Shown here: positions 38,894 to 47,633 of the stretch, piece by piece | Numbering within the stretch: the first letter of the stretch is position 1 | Layout: every line of letters starts with the position of its first letter | Source: Stieleria varia | Lineage (GTDB): Bacteria > Planctomycetota > Planctomycetia > Pirellulales > Pirellulaceae | Length of the DNA: 64,000 nt | Direction of reading: 5' to 3' | Assembly (NCBI RefSeq): GCF_038443385.1 | Contig: NZ_CP151726.1 | Span: 2,976,001-3,040,000, forward strand | The notes under the pieces: model-generated | The model's database searches: none | What the model saw: the letters and a program-made list of their open reading frames with translations, nothing else | Told to the model about the DNA's origin: nothing | Position numbers and translations under genes: made by a program

Positions 38894-40219
38894 ATGATTT
38901 CAATGGCTGAAAAACGACGCCCGCTCTTTGCGATGAGGTTTTCGACCGGATCGCTGATGGCCAGGTGTTGTCCAGTTTCTTTGTTGGTCCTTGCCATTTT
39001 CGTGACGAACGCCCCAGGACAAGATTTGCCAGCCGATTTCAAGAGCGATGTGCTGGAATGGCTCGACGAACTCGACGCACCGAGCTTGTCCGTCCGAAAA
39101 GAAGCCGAGCAAAAACTGATCGAAGCCGGACCGGCCGCGTTTGAGTTTCTGCCAGAAGAGAAGGCAGGCCTTTCGATCGAAGCCGCTGAGCGTCTGAAAC
39201 GTGTTCGTAGCAAACTGCTCGCGGCGCGTGTCACGGAGGAGTCGTCCGACATCACGGTTCGCTTGACCGATGTGACGAACTTGGCCGAAGCACTTGAGGC
39301 GATCAGCCGGGACAGTGGCATTGAATTCGAAGGCGGCGACAACGACACCATTGCCATCCAAAGCGTCAGTACGCCGCTACCCTTCTGGCATGCCGTGGAT
39401 CTGGTCTTGGACCAAGCCGATTTGGACATCAATTTCTACAGCGGCGAAACAGGCACACTCGCGTTGGTCGAACGGGCGGAAGATCGACCCTCTCGCGTCG
39501 ACTCCGCAGCCTACAGCGGTGTGTATCGGATCGAGCCCACCGCGGTCAGCTCGCGGCGAGTACTGAATCAACCCGACCAAAGTGCATTGAACATCAGTTT
39601 GGAGATCGCTTGGGAACCTCGGCTTACTCCCATCGGACTGACCATTCCCATCGATCAACTCAGCGGCACGCTCGACAACGGTCAACCGCTCAAGCCGCAG
39701 GAATCCGGCGGTACCGTTGACATCGCAGCCAACAGCGATCTTGCGTTCAGCGAGTTCTATCTGCCGATGCAGTTGCCCGCCGACCAGCCCGGAAAGATCG
39801 AATCGCTTTCGGGGGTCATCGAGTCATTGCTGCCAGGAAAGACAAAAGACTTTGAACTCGCGTTGAGCGATCCTGGCAGCGAAAACAAAATCGATTCGAT
39901 GACCGTCAAGCTGGAGGATGTTCGCAAGAACGGTGCGATCTACGAAGTCCGACTGGGCATTGTCTTGGCCGACGCCGATCGGTCGCTGGAAAGCCATCGT
40001 CAATGGATCTTTCAAAACAAAGTCTTCGTGATGGACGAAGCAGGTAATCGCAGTGAGCATCTCGGATACGAGCTGTACCGACAAACAGAAGACAGCATTG
40101 GCATCGCCTATTTGTTTGACATCGGAAGTCTGGGGAAATCCAAGGTGATCTATCAGTCGCCCACCAGCGTTATCAAGAACGAAGTTCCTTTCGTACTGCA
40201 GGACATCCCGTTGCCATGA
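38894..40219 (+). CDS. Exported protein of unknown function with STN-like segment
   Basis: I do not recognise the whole 441-residue protein. It has a signal sequence (CCPVSLLVLAIFVTNAPGQ, about 26-44), a helical stretch similar to ones preceding HEAT-like units in planctomycete proteins (LDELDAPSLSVRKEAEQKLIEAG), and a segment about 115-180 (ITVRLTDVTNLAEALEAISRDSGI ... LPFWHAVDLVLDQ) that looks like the short N-terminal domain of secretins and TonB receptors. The rest is beta-rich. The ATG was chosen because GAGGA stands five bases before it. It overlaps the next gene by ATGA and so is translationally coupled to a parvulin-type folding factor. Confidence 0.68.
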   Translation: MISMAEKRRPLFAMRFSTGSLMARCCPVSLLVLAIFVTNAPGQDLPADFKSDVLEWLDELDAPSLSVRKEAEQKLIEAGPAAFEFLPEEKAGLSIEAAERLKRVRSKLLAARVTEESSDITVRLTDVTNLAEALEAISRDSGIEFEGGDNDTIAIQSVSTPLPFWHAVDLVLDQADLDINFYSGETGTLALVERAEDRPSRVDSAAYSGVYRIEPTAVSSRRVLNQPDQSALNISLEIAWEPRLTPIGLTIPIDQLSGTLDNGQPLKPQESGGTVDIAANSDLAFSEFYLPMQLPADQPGKIESLSGVIESLLPGKTKDFELALSDPGSENKIDSMTVKLEDVRKNGAIYEVRLGIVLADADRSLESHRQWIFQNKVFVMDEAGNRSEHLGYELYRQTEDSIGIAYLFDIGSLGKSKVIYQSPTSVIKNEVPFVLQDIPLP

Positions 40220-41244
40220 CCACTGGAACACTTCACCGCCTTTGTTCTGCCGGCGTTTTGGCACGGCTGCTCGTCGCCCTGCTGGTCGTCGCTCTGCTGC
40301 TCGTCGTCTTGCCGGTCGCCTCCATCTCGCAAGCCGCTGATGATAAGTATTCCCCCGAAGATCCGATCGCGTCGGTCGCAGGCGAGCCGGTTTTCTTGGG
40401 TGAACTGAATCTCGTGCTGTTGCAGCGGTTGCAATTCAAGAGCTTGCAACAAGTGCCGATCCAGGTCCAACAAGCGACGGCCGCGTTGTTGGTTCGCCAA
40501 CACTTGGCACGCAGGGCGTTGGAATCCAAAGGTGGCGCGGCCCTGCAGGCAATCATTGATCGTGGGATCGCGTCGTTCGAAAACGACTTGCAGCGACGCG
40601 GCGGCTCGCTCGCACAGCATGCCGAAGCAAACCGGTGCAACCAACGCGGTCTGCTGGATCAGCTTCGCTGGCAAATCGCATGGAGGGAATATCTCAAGAG
40701 CCGACTGAACGACAAGAATCTGAAATTGTTCTACGAACGCAATCGGGCAAAGTACGCGGGCGGCCGCTGGGAGGTTTCGCATCTCTTCCTACCCGTGGAC
40801 CCCAAGGATCCGTCCTCCGCAGGCATCAGCGACGATCGCATCGAGCAGATCCTCAAGCATCTCGGGGACGCGTCAGACATCATCACCGAATTTGCCGCCG
40901 CTGCGCGAGATCACAGCGAAGGAGGAACAGCGCGTGAAGGTGGCTACGTCGGTTGGGTTTCCAAAGACGGTGACTTGCCGTCGTCGGTCATGAATGCGGT
41001 TCGCGAAACCAAGCCAGGTGCCGTCAGCACGCGAGTCGTTAGCCCGCTCGGACGTCATCTTGTTTTGGTGCACGCGTTCGAACCCAAAGAAGTCGCCTTC
41101 GAAGATCTGCCGGATCAGTCAGCGATTCGACGCGACGCAACGGACGCTTTATTTGATGCGTTGGTGGGCAGCCAATCGTCTGTGAATGTCCAATGGCTGA
41201 TTGGTGCACTGAAGCCACCGGCAGGAACCGAGCTGGCTCCATAA
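40216..41244 (+). CDS. Exported parvulin-type peptidyl-prolyl isomerase (SurA/PrsA-like)
   Basis: The 342-residue protein has a long hydrophobic signal or anchor (LLVALLVVALLLVVLPVASISQA, about 18-40), a helical chaperone-like part (about 55-180) and a rotamase domain (about 180-290) with WEVSHLFLPVDP, ARDHSEGGTAREGGYVGWVSK and SPLGRHLVLVHAFEP, the three typical parvulin blocks. It should help fold exported proteins outside the inner membrane. Its start overlaps the stop of the previous gene, so that exported protein may be its main client or partner; that link is inference from coupling alone. Confidence 0.85.
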   Translation: MTTGTLHRLCSAGVLARLLVALLVVALLLVVLPVASISQAADDKYSPEDPIASVAGEPVFLGELNLVLLQRLQFKSLQQVPIQVQQATAALLVRQHLARRALESKGGAALQAIIDRGIASFENDLQRRGGSLAQHAEANRCNQRGLLDQLRWQIAWREYLKSRLNDKNLKLFYERNRAKYAGGRWEVSHLFLPVDPKDPSSAGISDDRIEQILKHLGDASDIITEFAAAARDHSEGGTAREGGYVGWVSKDGDLPSSVMNAVRETKPGAVSTRVVSPLGRHLVLVHAFEPKEVAFEDLPDQSAIRRDATDALFDALVGSQSSVNVQWLIGALKPPAGTELAP

Positions 41245-41971
41245 CAAGTCGTCAGTGTTGCTGAAAGCGCCACTGGATGGACACGAGTGCAACGAAAACA
41301 TGTGGGTTAGGAGGCAAGTTCAATTAGCGCTCGCAGCGCTAGCCCGGATTATTCACGCGACTCAATACGGTCATCGCAATACGTTTGAACGAAACGACTT
41401 GCGCGGATTGGCACGAAAACAGTCTGCGCATATCAGCCGCCACGCGATAGCGTCCGGTTCTTGCACCCATACTCGGGAACCGGACGCTATCGCGTGCCGG
41501 CTGATGAATAATCCGGGCTAGAACGCGCCAACCACGAGCGCAAAAAAAACGCGTCCGAGGGGTTGGGGCAAAACCTCTCGAACGCTGGCGAATGCGGCGA
41601 ACCGCTTTCGTTGTCGAAATGATAGAGCAAAGTTGGTTCGAAGTCGAGTCTAAAGTGAAAACTTCATTCATCTCTCTATAGGTACACCTGTTCCACCTAT
41701 CCACTCTAACGGCGGTGTGATTTCCTCTGAGCCGTTGTTTTTCTCAATTGTTCATTGATTGTTTCGATCACTCGGGAACTTCCTGATTCGTCGTCGCAGC
41801 GCCCTCGATGCGTCTCGTTGTCGCACCGAACATCGCCATGGCTGTGAAACTCATGCGTGTAGCGTTAACGAGAAATGGTCAGCCTTTGAATGAGGCTGAC
41901 CGGCGTATTATTTCTCATAAGTATCCGGGGCGTCCGATTCTTGATGGATTCCCGTAACCCTCGTTGGTCGA
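41245..41971. other. Spacer with one CTAG hairpin element and a terminator-like hairpin
   Basis: No gene is seen. The spacer contains the 183-bp element at 41339-41521 and a 9-bp hairpin, GGTCAGCCT/AGGCTGACC (41877-41901), about 70 bases after the stop of the minus-strand low-complexity gene, where it could end that transcript. The stretch 41522-41876 has no repeat or frame I can support. Confidence 0.6.
41339..41521 (+). mobile_element. CTAG hairpin element, copy 1 (183 bp)
   Basis: It is bounded by CTAGCCCGGATTATTCA and its exact inverse TGAATAATCCGGGCTAG. The right half is a long stem: ACGCGATAGCGTCCGGTTC around 41452 pairs with GAACCGGACGCTATCGCGT. The left ~90 bp are not self-paired. 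No coding capacity. It is about 85% identical to copies at 43187-43370 and 47747-47931. Confidence 0.88.
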
Positions 41972-42967
41972 TTAGACGCGGTCAAACTGCAAGCCACCGT
42001 TAGTGGAACCGTCGAGTTGAAAGGTAAAGCCGTTCGATTTTTCGCTCAGGGATCCCGCCATTTGCTGAAGGTCATTGGAGCGAACAAGCGTCAAGCGACC
42101 TCCATCCATTCGGTACTGCCCGTCGAACTGTGTCGTTTTTCCCGCACTGTCCCTCACGCTCCAGCTGAATTTGCCGTCTTGGTCCAGCGACAACGTGATG
42201 GTGACTTTGCTAGGCAGCGTGGCTTGCCAAGTTCCCACGAACGGCGACGCTGCGGCGGTGCTCGTTGCCGGTGAGAAAGTCGGTACCCCACTGTCGACTG
42301 CCGCGTTCGTCGGTTCGGGGGATGCGTTGGCGGACGTCAGCGATGCAAGTGCCGCCAAAGCAGAGGCCTCCGGATTTTCCGTGGGATTTGTCGCAGCGGG
42401 CTGGACAGTTGTTTGTTGAGCAGGTTGCTGCGCCGGCTGAGCCGATGGCTGGGTCGGCTGCGTTTGGCGAAGCGTTTGCGAACGTTGGTTCGGCGTCGAG
42501 TTCGTCGAGTTCGTCATGCCAGCCGAAGCAGCGAAGGCTTGACGCGATGTCGGAGCCGAGTTAGGCACCACTTGATTCGATGATGCGGTCGCAAACTGCT
42601 GGCCTTGAGGTGCCGACTGTTGCACGACCGGGCCGTTTTGGACGGGCTGTGTCTGCATCGGCTGGCCCAGATGAGTGGGCTGGCCGTAAGTGATCGGCTG
42701 TCCCTGTGTGTTCGGTTGTGCATAGGTGATCGGTTGTGCATAGGAGCTCGGCTGTGCATAAGAAACACTGGAGCCGTATGAAATCGGAGCAGGTGATCCG
42801 TAGCTGTTGCCGTAGCGAACCGAATGACCGCTGCTGTACGTGGCTGCAGGTCGCGAGTATCCCGAGAAACCGCCGCGGCCGCCGCATGCGGAGGCGTCAG
42901 AGATTTGGCCGACGGTGGCAGCTGCGAGAGTGGTCAGAGCGACGATGGATTTGATGGATCGTTTCAT
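41972..42967 (-). CDS. Exported low-complexity protein with small C-terminal beta domain
   Basis: The 331-residue protein has a signal peptide (SIVALTTLAAATVGQISDASA) and then a long region (about 30-215) poor in charged residues and rich in Gln, Pro, Ser, Thr and Tyr, with short repeats such as YAQPITYAQP and YGQPTHLGQP. The C-terminal ~95 residues look folded: PFVGTWQATLPSKVTITLSLDQDGKFSWSV ... GQYRMDGGRLTLV, the pattern of small lipocalin-like or copper-resistance-NlpE-like barrels. It may be a surface or matrix protein; function unknown. A possible terminator hairpin lies ~70 bases after the stop. Confidence 0.75.
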   Translation of the reverse strand: MKRSIKSIVALTTLAAATVGQISDASACGGRGGFSGYSRPAATYSSGHSVRYGNSYGSPAPISYGSSVSYAQPSSYAQPITYAQPNTQGQPITYGQPTHLGQPMQTQPVQNGPVVQQSAPQGQQFATASSNQVVPNSAPTSRQAFAASAGMTNSTNSTPNQRSQTLRQTQPTQPSAQPAQQPAQQTTVQPAATNPTENPEASALAALASLTSANASPEPTNAAVDSGVPTFSPATSTAAASPFVGTWQATLPSKVTITLSLDQDGKFSWSVRDSAGKTTQFDGQYRMDGGRLTLVRSNDLQQMAGSLSEKSNGFTFQLDGSTNGGLQFDRV

Positions 42968-43063
42968 GGCTTGGTCCTGATGGAGGGTGTTTTGGCTGGT
43001 ATGGGAAGCACTTGACTTGCCTCCTCTGCAGATCCAAGCGAACCCGTGGGCGATCTGTTACAG

Positions 43064-43110
43064 AAAAAAAATCAGGGAGCGTCGATTGGGAAATCGGCCG
43101 CTCCCTGATC
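43064..43110 (-). terminator. Terminator-like hairpin reading leftwards
   Basis: Read on the minus strand, ATCAGGGAGCG pairs with CGCTCCCTGAT around an inner CGATT/AATCG stem and is followed by eight T. It sits just upstream of the low-complexity gene and so would end leftward transcripts arriving from the protease side. Confidence 0.75.
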
Positions 43111-43186
43111 CGTCAACCAAGCCATTGGTGTCGGTTTGTTCTGCCGGGTGTTTTGGGAGACTGCTGACCTTGTGAGCCGCATGGCG

Positions 43187-43370
43187 CTAGCCGCGGATTA
43201 TTCATCAGCCGGCACGCGATAGCGTCCGGTTTCCGATTACAGGCGTGAGAACCGGACGCTATCGCGTGGCGGCTGATCTGCGCAGACTGTTTTCGTGTCA
43301 ATCCGCGTAAACCGTTTGGTGCAAACGTATTGCGAAGACTGTAGTCAGTGGCGTGAATAATCCGGGCTAG
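43187..43370 (-). mobile_element. CTAG hairpin element, copy 2 (184 bp, inverted)
   Basis: Same family as 41339-41521 but in the opposite orientation. Its flanks rejoin to ...GGCGCTAG|CCGCGGGCC..., a sequence like the repeats around 37270 and 43400, so it was inserted at the CTAG of an older intergenic repeat with CTAG duplicated. Confidence 0.88.
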
Positions 43371-43406
43371 CCGCGGGCCTCATGGTGTCGAGGAAAGCCT
43401 TCGAAG

Positions 43407-43598
43407 CCCGTGGCTAGCGCCATCGGCTCACAGGCCCGTGGCTAGCGCCATCGGCTCACAGGCCCGTGGCTAGGCCATCGGCTCACAGGCCCGTGGCTAG
43501 GCCATCGGCTCACAGGCCCGTGGCTAGGCCATCGGCTCACAGGCCCGTGGCTAGGCCATCGGCTCACAGGCCCGTGGCTAGCGCCATCGGCTCAAAGG
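43407..43598. repeat. Seven-unit 27-28 bp tandem repeat
   Basis: Units start at 43407, 43435, 43463, 43490, 43517, 43544 and 43571. Consensus is CCCGTGGCTAG(C)GCCATCGG followed by CTCACAGG; four inner units share the same one-base deletion, which points to recent expansion of a variant. There are no spacers, so it is not a CRISPR array. It lies 46 bases from the 3' end of the protease gene. Confidence 0.92.
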
Positions 43599-43643
43599 TA
43601 CAGCGCAACATGACCAAGTCAGCAGTCTCCATCGGGGGCCCGA

Positions 43644-44831
43644 TCACTCGGCGAGCCAAGAAGCCAGGGTTTCTTCGGCTGATTTTTCTGTTGTTTTTGG
43701 CGTCAGCTCCTTGTTCATCGCTGCGGCGAGTCGGCCGACGTAGTCCACGGTGCTCTCCAAGGCTTCGTCACTGGCTGTGGCATCCAATTTGGCGACGAAA
43801 AACACGATGTAGCCTTCGGTTTCGTTCTTTTCGATCGCCCAAGCCCCCAGCTTGGTCGCCGAACTCTGACGCATCAGACGCATCATCAGGTCGGCATCCG
43901 GGGCGGTTTGGGACGTCAAGACGGTGGACCAGACGCGGCGAATGTCGGCTCGCTCGTGATATTCGGTATCCTTGGCGACAAAGACGGCCTGCGTATTGGT
44001 GCCGATTTTGCGGTCGATTTGGTAGTGCCCGCTGGTGTGTTTGGTGTACGGCATGCCGGTTTCGTCCAACAGCACCTTGCTGGGCAGCGGAGCACTTTTC
44101 CAGGGGCTTGCGATGATGTTTCGGATCTCGGTGACGTCCACACAGTAGCTGACCAGGGGGCTCGATGGCGAAAACGATTGAGCGATGGCGATGAGCTTTC
44201 CGTCGGCGTCCACGATCGGGCCGCCGCTGTCGCCCGGTTTGATCAAGGTCTGGGTTTCGACGGCCAAGAACTCGTGTTCACCATGGTTGGACTTGAATTT
44301 TTTGTCGTAAACCGATCGCACCGTCCCGTCGGTGTAGACCCACAAGATGTCACCATCGCCAGGGTTTCCGATCAAATCAATGTCGGCACCGGGAGTCGTG
44401 CTGGCATCAGCCAAGTCCATGGGGACCGCGTCACCGGGGACATTGGGTAATTGAATCAACGCCAAATCGCGTTTGCGATCCACGGCGACGACGTTGCCTT
44501 GGATGCCCAATTTCAGAATGTTGGACAGATAGTGTTTACGCTTGACTTGCGGTTTACCGTCTTTGACGTCTGCGAAGAACACGACGGCTTTGCGGCTTTC
44601 GCCGACCACGTGCGCGTTGGTGACGATCAGCTTTTTTTCGGCGTCGATGTAGACACCTGTGCCGGTGGAAGTCTGATTTTCCGCGTCGCTGGTGATGATC
44701 CAGGCGGTGCTTCGCAGGATCGTTTGGTAATCCCCTGCTGACGCGATGCCCGCGAAGGACGAGGATGCGGCAAGCAGACAGACGGCATACAACTGGCGGC
44801 GAATCAACTCGCCGGGTTTGAAATGGAACAC
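43644..44831 (-). CDS. Exported trypsin-like serine protease (S1C/DegP-type domain, no PDZ)
   Basis: The 395-residue protein starts at a GTG preceded by GAGG nine bases away. A signal peptide (about 11-32, ending GIASA) is followed by a trypsin-like domain with catalytic His74 in VTNAHVVG, Asp122 in KRDLALIQL and Ser202 in IKPGDSGGPIVD. No PDZ domain follows; the last ~150 residues are an unassigned alpha/beta part with an acidic Lys-rich tail. The longer open frame to 45053 runs into the dispersed repeat and contains no better start. It is probably a periplasmic quality-control or processing protease. Confidence 0.87.
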   Translation of the reverse strand: MFHFKPGELIRRQLYAVCLLAASSSFAGIASAGDYQTILRSTAWIITSDAENQTSTGTGVYIDAEKKLIVTNAHVVGESRKAVVFFADVKDGKPQVKRKHYLSNILKLGIQGNVVAVDRKRDLALIQLPNVPGDAVPMDLADASTTPGADIDLIGNPGDGDILWVYTDGTVRSVYDKKFKSNHGEHEFLAVETQTLIKPGDSGGPIVDADGKLIAIAQSFSPSSPLVSYCVDVTEIRNIIASPWKSAPLPSKVLLDETGMPYTKHTSGHYQIDRKIGTNTQAVFVAKDTEYHERADIRRVWSTVLTSQTAPDADLMMRLMRQSSATKLGAWAIEKNETEGYIVFFVAKLDATASDEALESTVDYVGRLAAAMNKELTPKTTEKSAEETLASWLAE

Positions 44832-44970
44832 GGCAGATACCTCAACGTGAATGGCTTGGTTGACACCCTGTTCGTCAAACGACAGGTGGACTGTCAGACC
44901 AAGCGAGCACGTTGAGGCGATGTTACACGACTTTTTTGAAAGCAAGCCGGAATAGATTGGTTGGCGACCA

Positions 44971-45381
44971 CATAGACGCGTCTCTCGGGACGCGAATACT
45001 TTCGAGCCTCGGGGGACGTGCGGATAATAAGTGTCGCGAAATCCACGTAGCAATCATCGCTTCGCGTGATATTGGTAACGAGATTGGACACTCATTCTCC
45101 AAACCGACCACGAAGTGGTTAAACAACATAGCCTGGGATCGCGGCGAAGCCAGCGCACCCCGGGTTAGCTCCGATAGCTGCGGAGCAGCGACAGCATACA
45201 GCATGGGGTGCCAACCCCATGTTTCTGCAAGCGAGTCCGCCCAGAAGCTGCGGAGCAGCGACAGCATAGAACGTTTGGTGTAGCCTACAGCACGCTACAG
45301 CACGCGGTGGTCCGGATGCAATCTGTCGCCGCTCCGCGGCTTGTTGGCGGCGTCGGGCGGTGTTCACCTGGGGCTCGCGCC
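44971..45381. repeat. Long dispersed repeat, left part of the copy split by the IS
   Basis: This ~410-bp stretch aligns over nearly its full length with 54597-54979. Shared landmarks are TGTCGCGAAATCCACGTAGC, CAACATAGCCTGGG, GCTGCGGAGCAGCGACAGC and CGCCGCTCCGCGGCTTGTTG. This copy has an extra 69 bp because AGCTGCGGAGCAGCGACAG is doubled (45176 and 45245). The repeat continues after the IS at 46902-46960. It explains the short open frames seen here. Confidence 0.85.
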
Positions 45382-46901
45382 CTCTTTATCCTACACATCT
45401 TTTTTTCTACCCTTTGGTCGGTTGGAGTCGACAAAACACTTCCCCAGGGATCGGGACAATGGCAAGCTGGATAAAAGATGAGCTTCGGACTTTGGATTTA
45501 GGTGATAAGCGGCGGGAGCGACGTGTCGCCCTGATTCTTGAGCAACAGTCCGAGATTGCCGAATCTACGCCCAGTGCGTGTAAGGACAACGCGAAACTTG
45601 AGGCAACCTACCGTTTGGTAAACAATCGAAATATCCCTGTGGACGGCATTCTCAAAGCCCACAATGATGCTTCAATCGCTCGCACCGCCGAGCAACCGGT
45701 CGTCATCCTATCCCAGGATACCACCGTCTGTGATCTCACCAAACCACAGCGGCAAGTCCGCGGTGCCGGGCCGTTGGAGAGTCGGGACAAATTCGGTTTT
45801 TTTCTGCACCCACTCTATGCGATCACCGAGGATGGACTTGTTCTGGGCACGGTCGATCAGTGCATTTGGACGCGTGATGACATCAAGACGGATCTGAACA
45901 ACACAGAAAAAGTCAACCTGCGACGCCAGCAAGCCTTTGAAGAAAAAGAAAGCTACCGTTGGCTGGAGATGTTTCAAAGTGGCGAGCAAATCGCACTGGC
46001 TCATCCCCAGACGCACTACATTGGCGTCTCGGACAGCGAGTCTGATATTTATGAATTGCTAGCGCAAACCGATGATCTGGCGGCCAACTATGACTACGTC
46101 ATTCGTGGTTGCCAAGATCGCACAGTGCTCGATCAAGGTGAAACCAGGACGATCTCCGAAGTGATGCAGGAGACGGAGTTTCAGTTTCAGCGTGAAATCG
46201 ATTTAAGCGAGCGAAAGTCATTAATTATCGGAGAAACGCGTGCTCGTCGGATGAGTCGCAGTGCCCGGGTAGCATCGATTTCGATTCGTGCCCGGCAGGT
46301 CACTTTACGCGGCCCGGCACGCCCTGGTGGTCGTGCTCCCGACGTGACGATCAATGTTGTCGAGGCCGTCGAAACGGACGCACCCGAAGGCGAAGAGCCG
46401 ATCCGCTGGTTACTTTTTACATCGCTCCCCATTTCGACGATCTCGGAAATCGAACGAGTCATTGGTTCTTATTGTCGCCGCTGGGACATCGAACTGTATT
46501 TCAAGACGCTCAAGAGCGGCATGAAGATTGAGAAGCTGAAGTACGAGCAGATCGATACATACGTGCGTGCGGTGACGCTTTTGATGATCACTGGGTTTCG
46601 AGTCGAGCAACTCAAGACCGCCAATCGAGTTTGTCCGCAAGTCAGTTGCGAGCGTTTCTACGATGCCAGTTTTTGGAAGGCGACGTACCTCGTGGTCTTT
46701 GCCGGACGTGAGGTTCCCGAAACACCTCCCACGATCGGCGAATGGATGCTGGTGGTCGCCAAGCTTGGCGGCTATCTGGACAAGAAAGGCCAAGGCCCGC
46801 CCGGCTCCACAACGATCTGGCGAGGAATGCAGAAAATCGAGTCGTACCACGAAGCTTTCCTCGCCTACAAAAGGCTCATCGGAGATGTGTAGGATAAAGA
46901 G
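45382..46901 (+). mobile_element. Complete IS4-family insertion sequence, 1520 bp
   Basis: The ends are a perfect 18-bp inverted repeat: CTCTTTATCCTACACATC at 45382-45399 and its inverse at 46884-46901. The flanks carry a 10-bp direct duplication GGCTCGCGCC (45372-45381 and 46902-46911). The empty site is present at about 54966-54986, where the same sequence reads CCTGGGGCTCGCGCCCCAGG without interruption. The target is itself a palindrome. One transposase gene fills the element, its stop codon lying inside the right end. Confidence 0.95.
45459..46892 (+). CDS. IS4-family transposase
   Basis: The 477-residue protein begins MASWIKDELRTLDLGDKRRERR, the transposase DNA-binding domain seen on Tn5-like enzymes (about 1-60). 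Catalytic residues can be placed by the family pattern: first Asp in LSQDTTVCD (near 90), second Asp in GVSDSESD (near 192), and Glu in YCRRWDIELYFKTLK (near 346), which fits the IS4 signature Y-(2)-R-(3)-E-(6)-K exactly. The frame is uninterrupted, so the enzyme may be active. ATG 45459 is chosen since the longer frame runs back through the inverted repeat into flanking DNA. The stop TAG lies in the right inverted repeat. Confidence 0.94.
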   Translation: MASWIKDELRTLDLGDKRRERRVALILEQQSEIAESTPSACKDNAKLEATYRLVNNRNIPVDGILKAHNDASIARTAEQPVVILSQDTTVCDLTKPQRQVRGAGPLESRDKFGFFLHPLYAITEDGLVLGTVDQCIWTRDDIKTDLNNTEKVNLRRQQAFEEKESYRWLEMFQSGEQIALAHPQTHYIGVSDSESDIYELLAQTDDLAANYDYVIRGCQDRTVLDQGETRTISEVMQETEFQFQREIDLSERKSLIIGETRARRMSRSARVASISIRARQVTLRGPARPGGRAPDVTINVVEAVETDAPEGEEPIRWLLFTSLPISTISEIERVIGSYCRRWDIELYFKTLKSGMKIEKLKYEQIDTYVRAVTLLMITGFRVEQLKTANRVCPQVSCERFYDASFWKATYLVVFAGREVPETPPTIGEWMLVVAKLGGYLDKKGQGPPGSTTIWRGMQKIESYHEAFLAYKRLIGDV

Positions 46902-47045
46902 GGCTCGCGCCCCAGGCTGTATGCTGTCGTCGCATCCGCGACTGAGGGGTTAGCTTTTCACGTTCCGAGAGGCTCGGCTACGTGAAACCCGCTTAGAACG
47001 CGAGTTCAACCCGGCATCAACACTAGACCATGCGTTGGATTCGAT
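46902..47045. repeat. Right part of the split dispersed repeat
   Basis: From 46902 the sequence resumes the dispersed repeat (CCCAGGCTGTATGCTGTCG, GCATCCGCGACTGAGGGG), matching 54977-55018 and ending near 46950. The remainder to the peroxiredoxin stop shows nothing recognisable. Confidence 0.75.
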
Positions 47046-47633
47046 TCACTTCAAATCCTTGATGACTTCGGCGATCTTTTCGGGGTCTTGTTTCGCGTTC
47101 ACCTTCTCGTCTTTGTACGCGATCTTGCCGTCCAGGCCGATCACGAACGTCCAGCGTTTGGCGGTGACGTTGCGGGTCAGCGATTCATTTTTGCCCAAGA
47201 TCAACTTCTCGACCGTTTTGGCACCGAGGCTCACTGGGACGCCGAACGCGTTGGCGACTTTACCTTCCGTGTCGGCCAACAGGGCGAAGTTCAGATCGTG
47301 TGCTTTTTTGAACAGTTTGTGGTTTTCCACGGTGTCGCCACTGACGCCGACGACCATGACGTCTTTCGCAGCCAGCTCGTCCATGCGATCTCGGTACGCA
47401 CACGCTTGCGCCGTGCAGCCGCCGGTCATGTCGGCGGGATAGAAGTACAGCACGATGATCTTTTTGCCGACATGATCTGTCGACTTCCAAGTTTCACCCG
47501 AATCATCCTTCGCCTCAAACTTCGGCGCCTCATCACCGACCGACAGCGAGACCGCATCATCGGCCGAGATCGCGGGAGCAGACAGAACCAGAGCCAGCAA
47601 CGAGAAAAGAGTCAACGCAATTGAGTAACGCAT
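47046..47633 (-). CDS. Exported peroxiredoxin, Bcp/AhpC-TSA type
   Basis: It reduces peroxides through a reactive cysteine. The 195-residue protein has a signal peptide (MRYSIALTLFSLLALVLSAPAISA), unusual for this normally cytoplasmic group, then the standard fold: GDEAPKFEAKDDSGETW, VLYFYPADMTGGCTAQACAYRD with peroxidatic Cys73 and a second Cys five residues later (Cys78), DVMVVGVSGDTVENHKLF, and RWTFVIGLDGKIAYKDEKVN. The Cys-x4-Cys spacing is that of atypical 2-Cys Bcp enzymes. ATG 47633 was chosen as the start of the signal peptide. The gene lies between the IS-bearing repeat and a CTAG element. Confidence 0.92.
   Translation of the reverse strand: MRYSIALTLFSLLALVLSAPAISADDAVSLSVGDEAPKFEAKDDSGETWKSTDHVGKKIIVLYFYPADMTGGCTAQACAYRDRMDELAAKDVMVVGVSGDTVENHKLFKKAHDLNFALLADTEGKVANAFGVPVSLGAKTVEKLILGKNESLTRNVTAKRWTFVIGLDGKIAYKDEKVNAKQDPEKIAEVIKDLK

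Noticed and set aside
43407-43598. CRISPR-like array
   Set aside because: The units are directly adjacent with no spacers and no cas genes are nearby; it is a plain tandem repeat.
44894-45367. Short hypothetical proteins upstream of the IS and at 54472-54806
   Set aside because: They arise from the same dispersed repeat translated at two places; the similarity is due to the DNA repeat.
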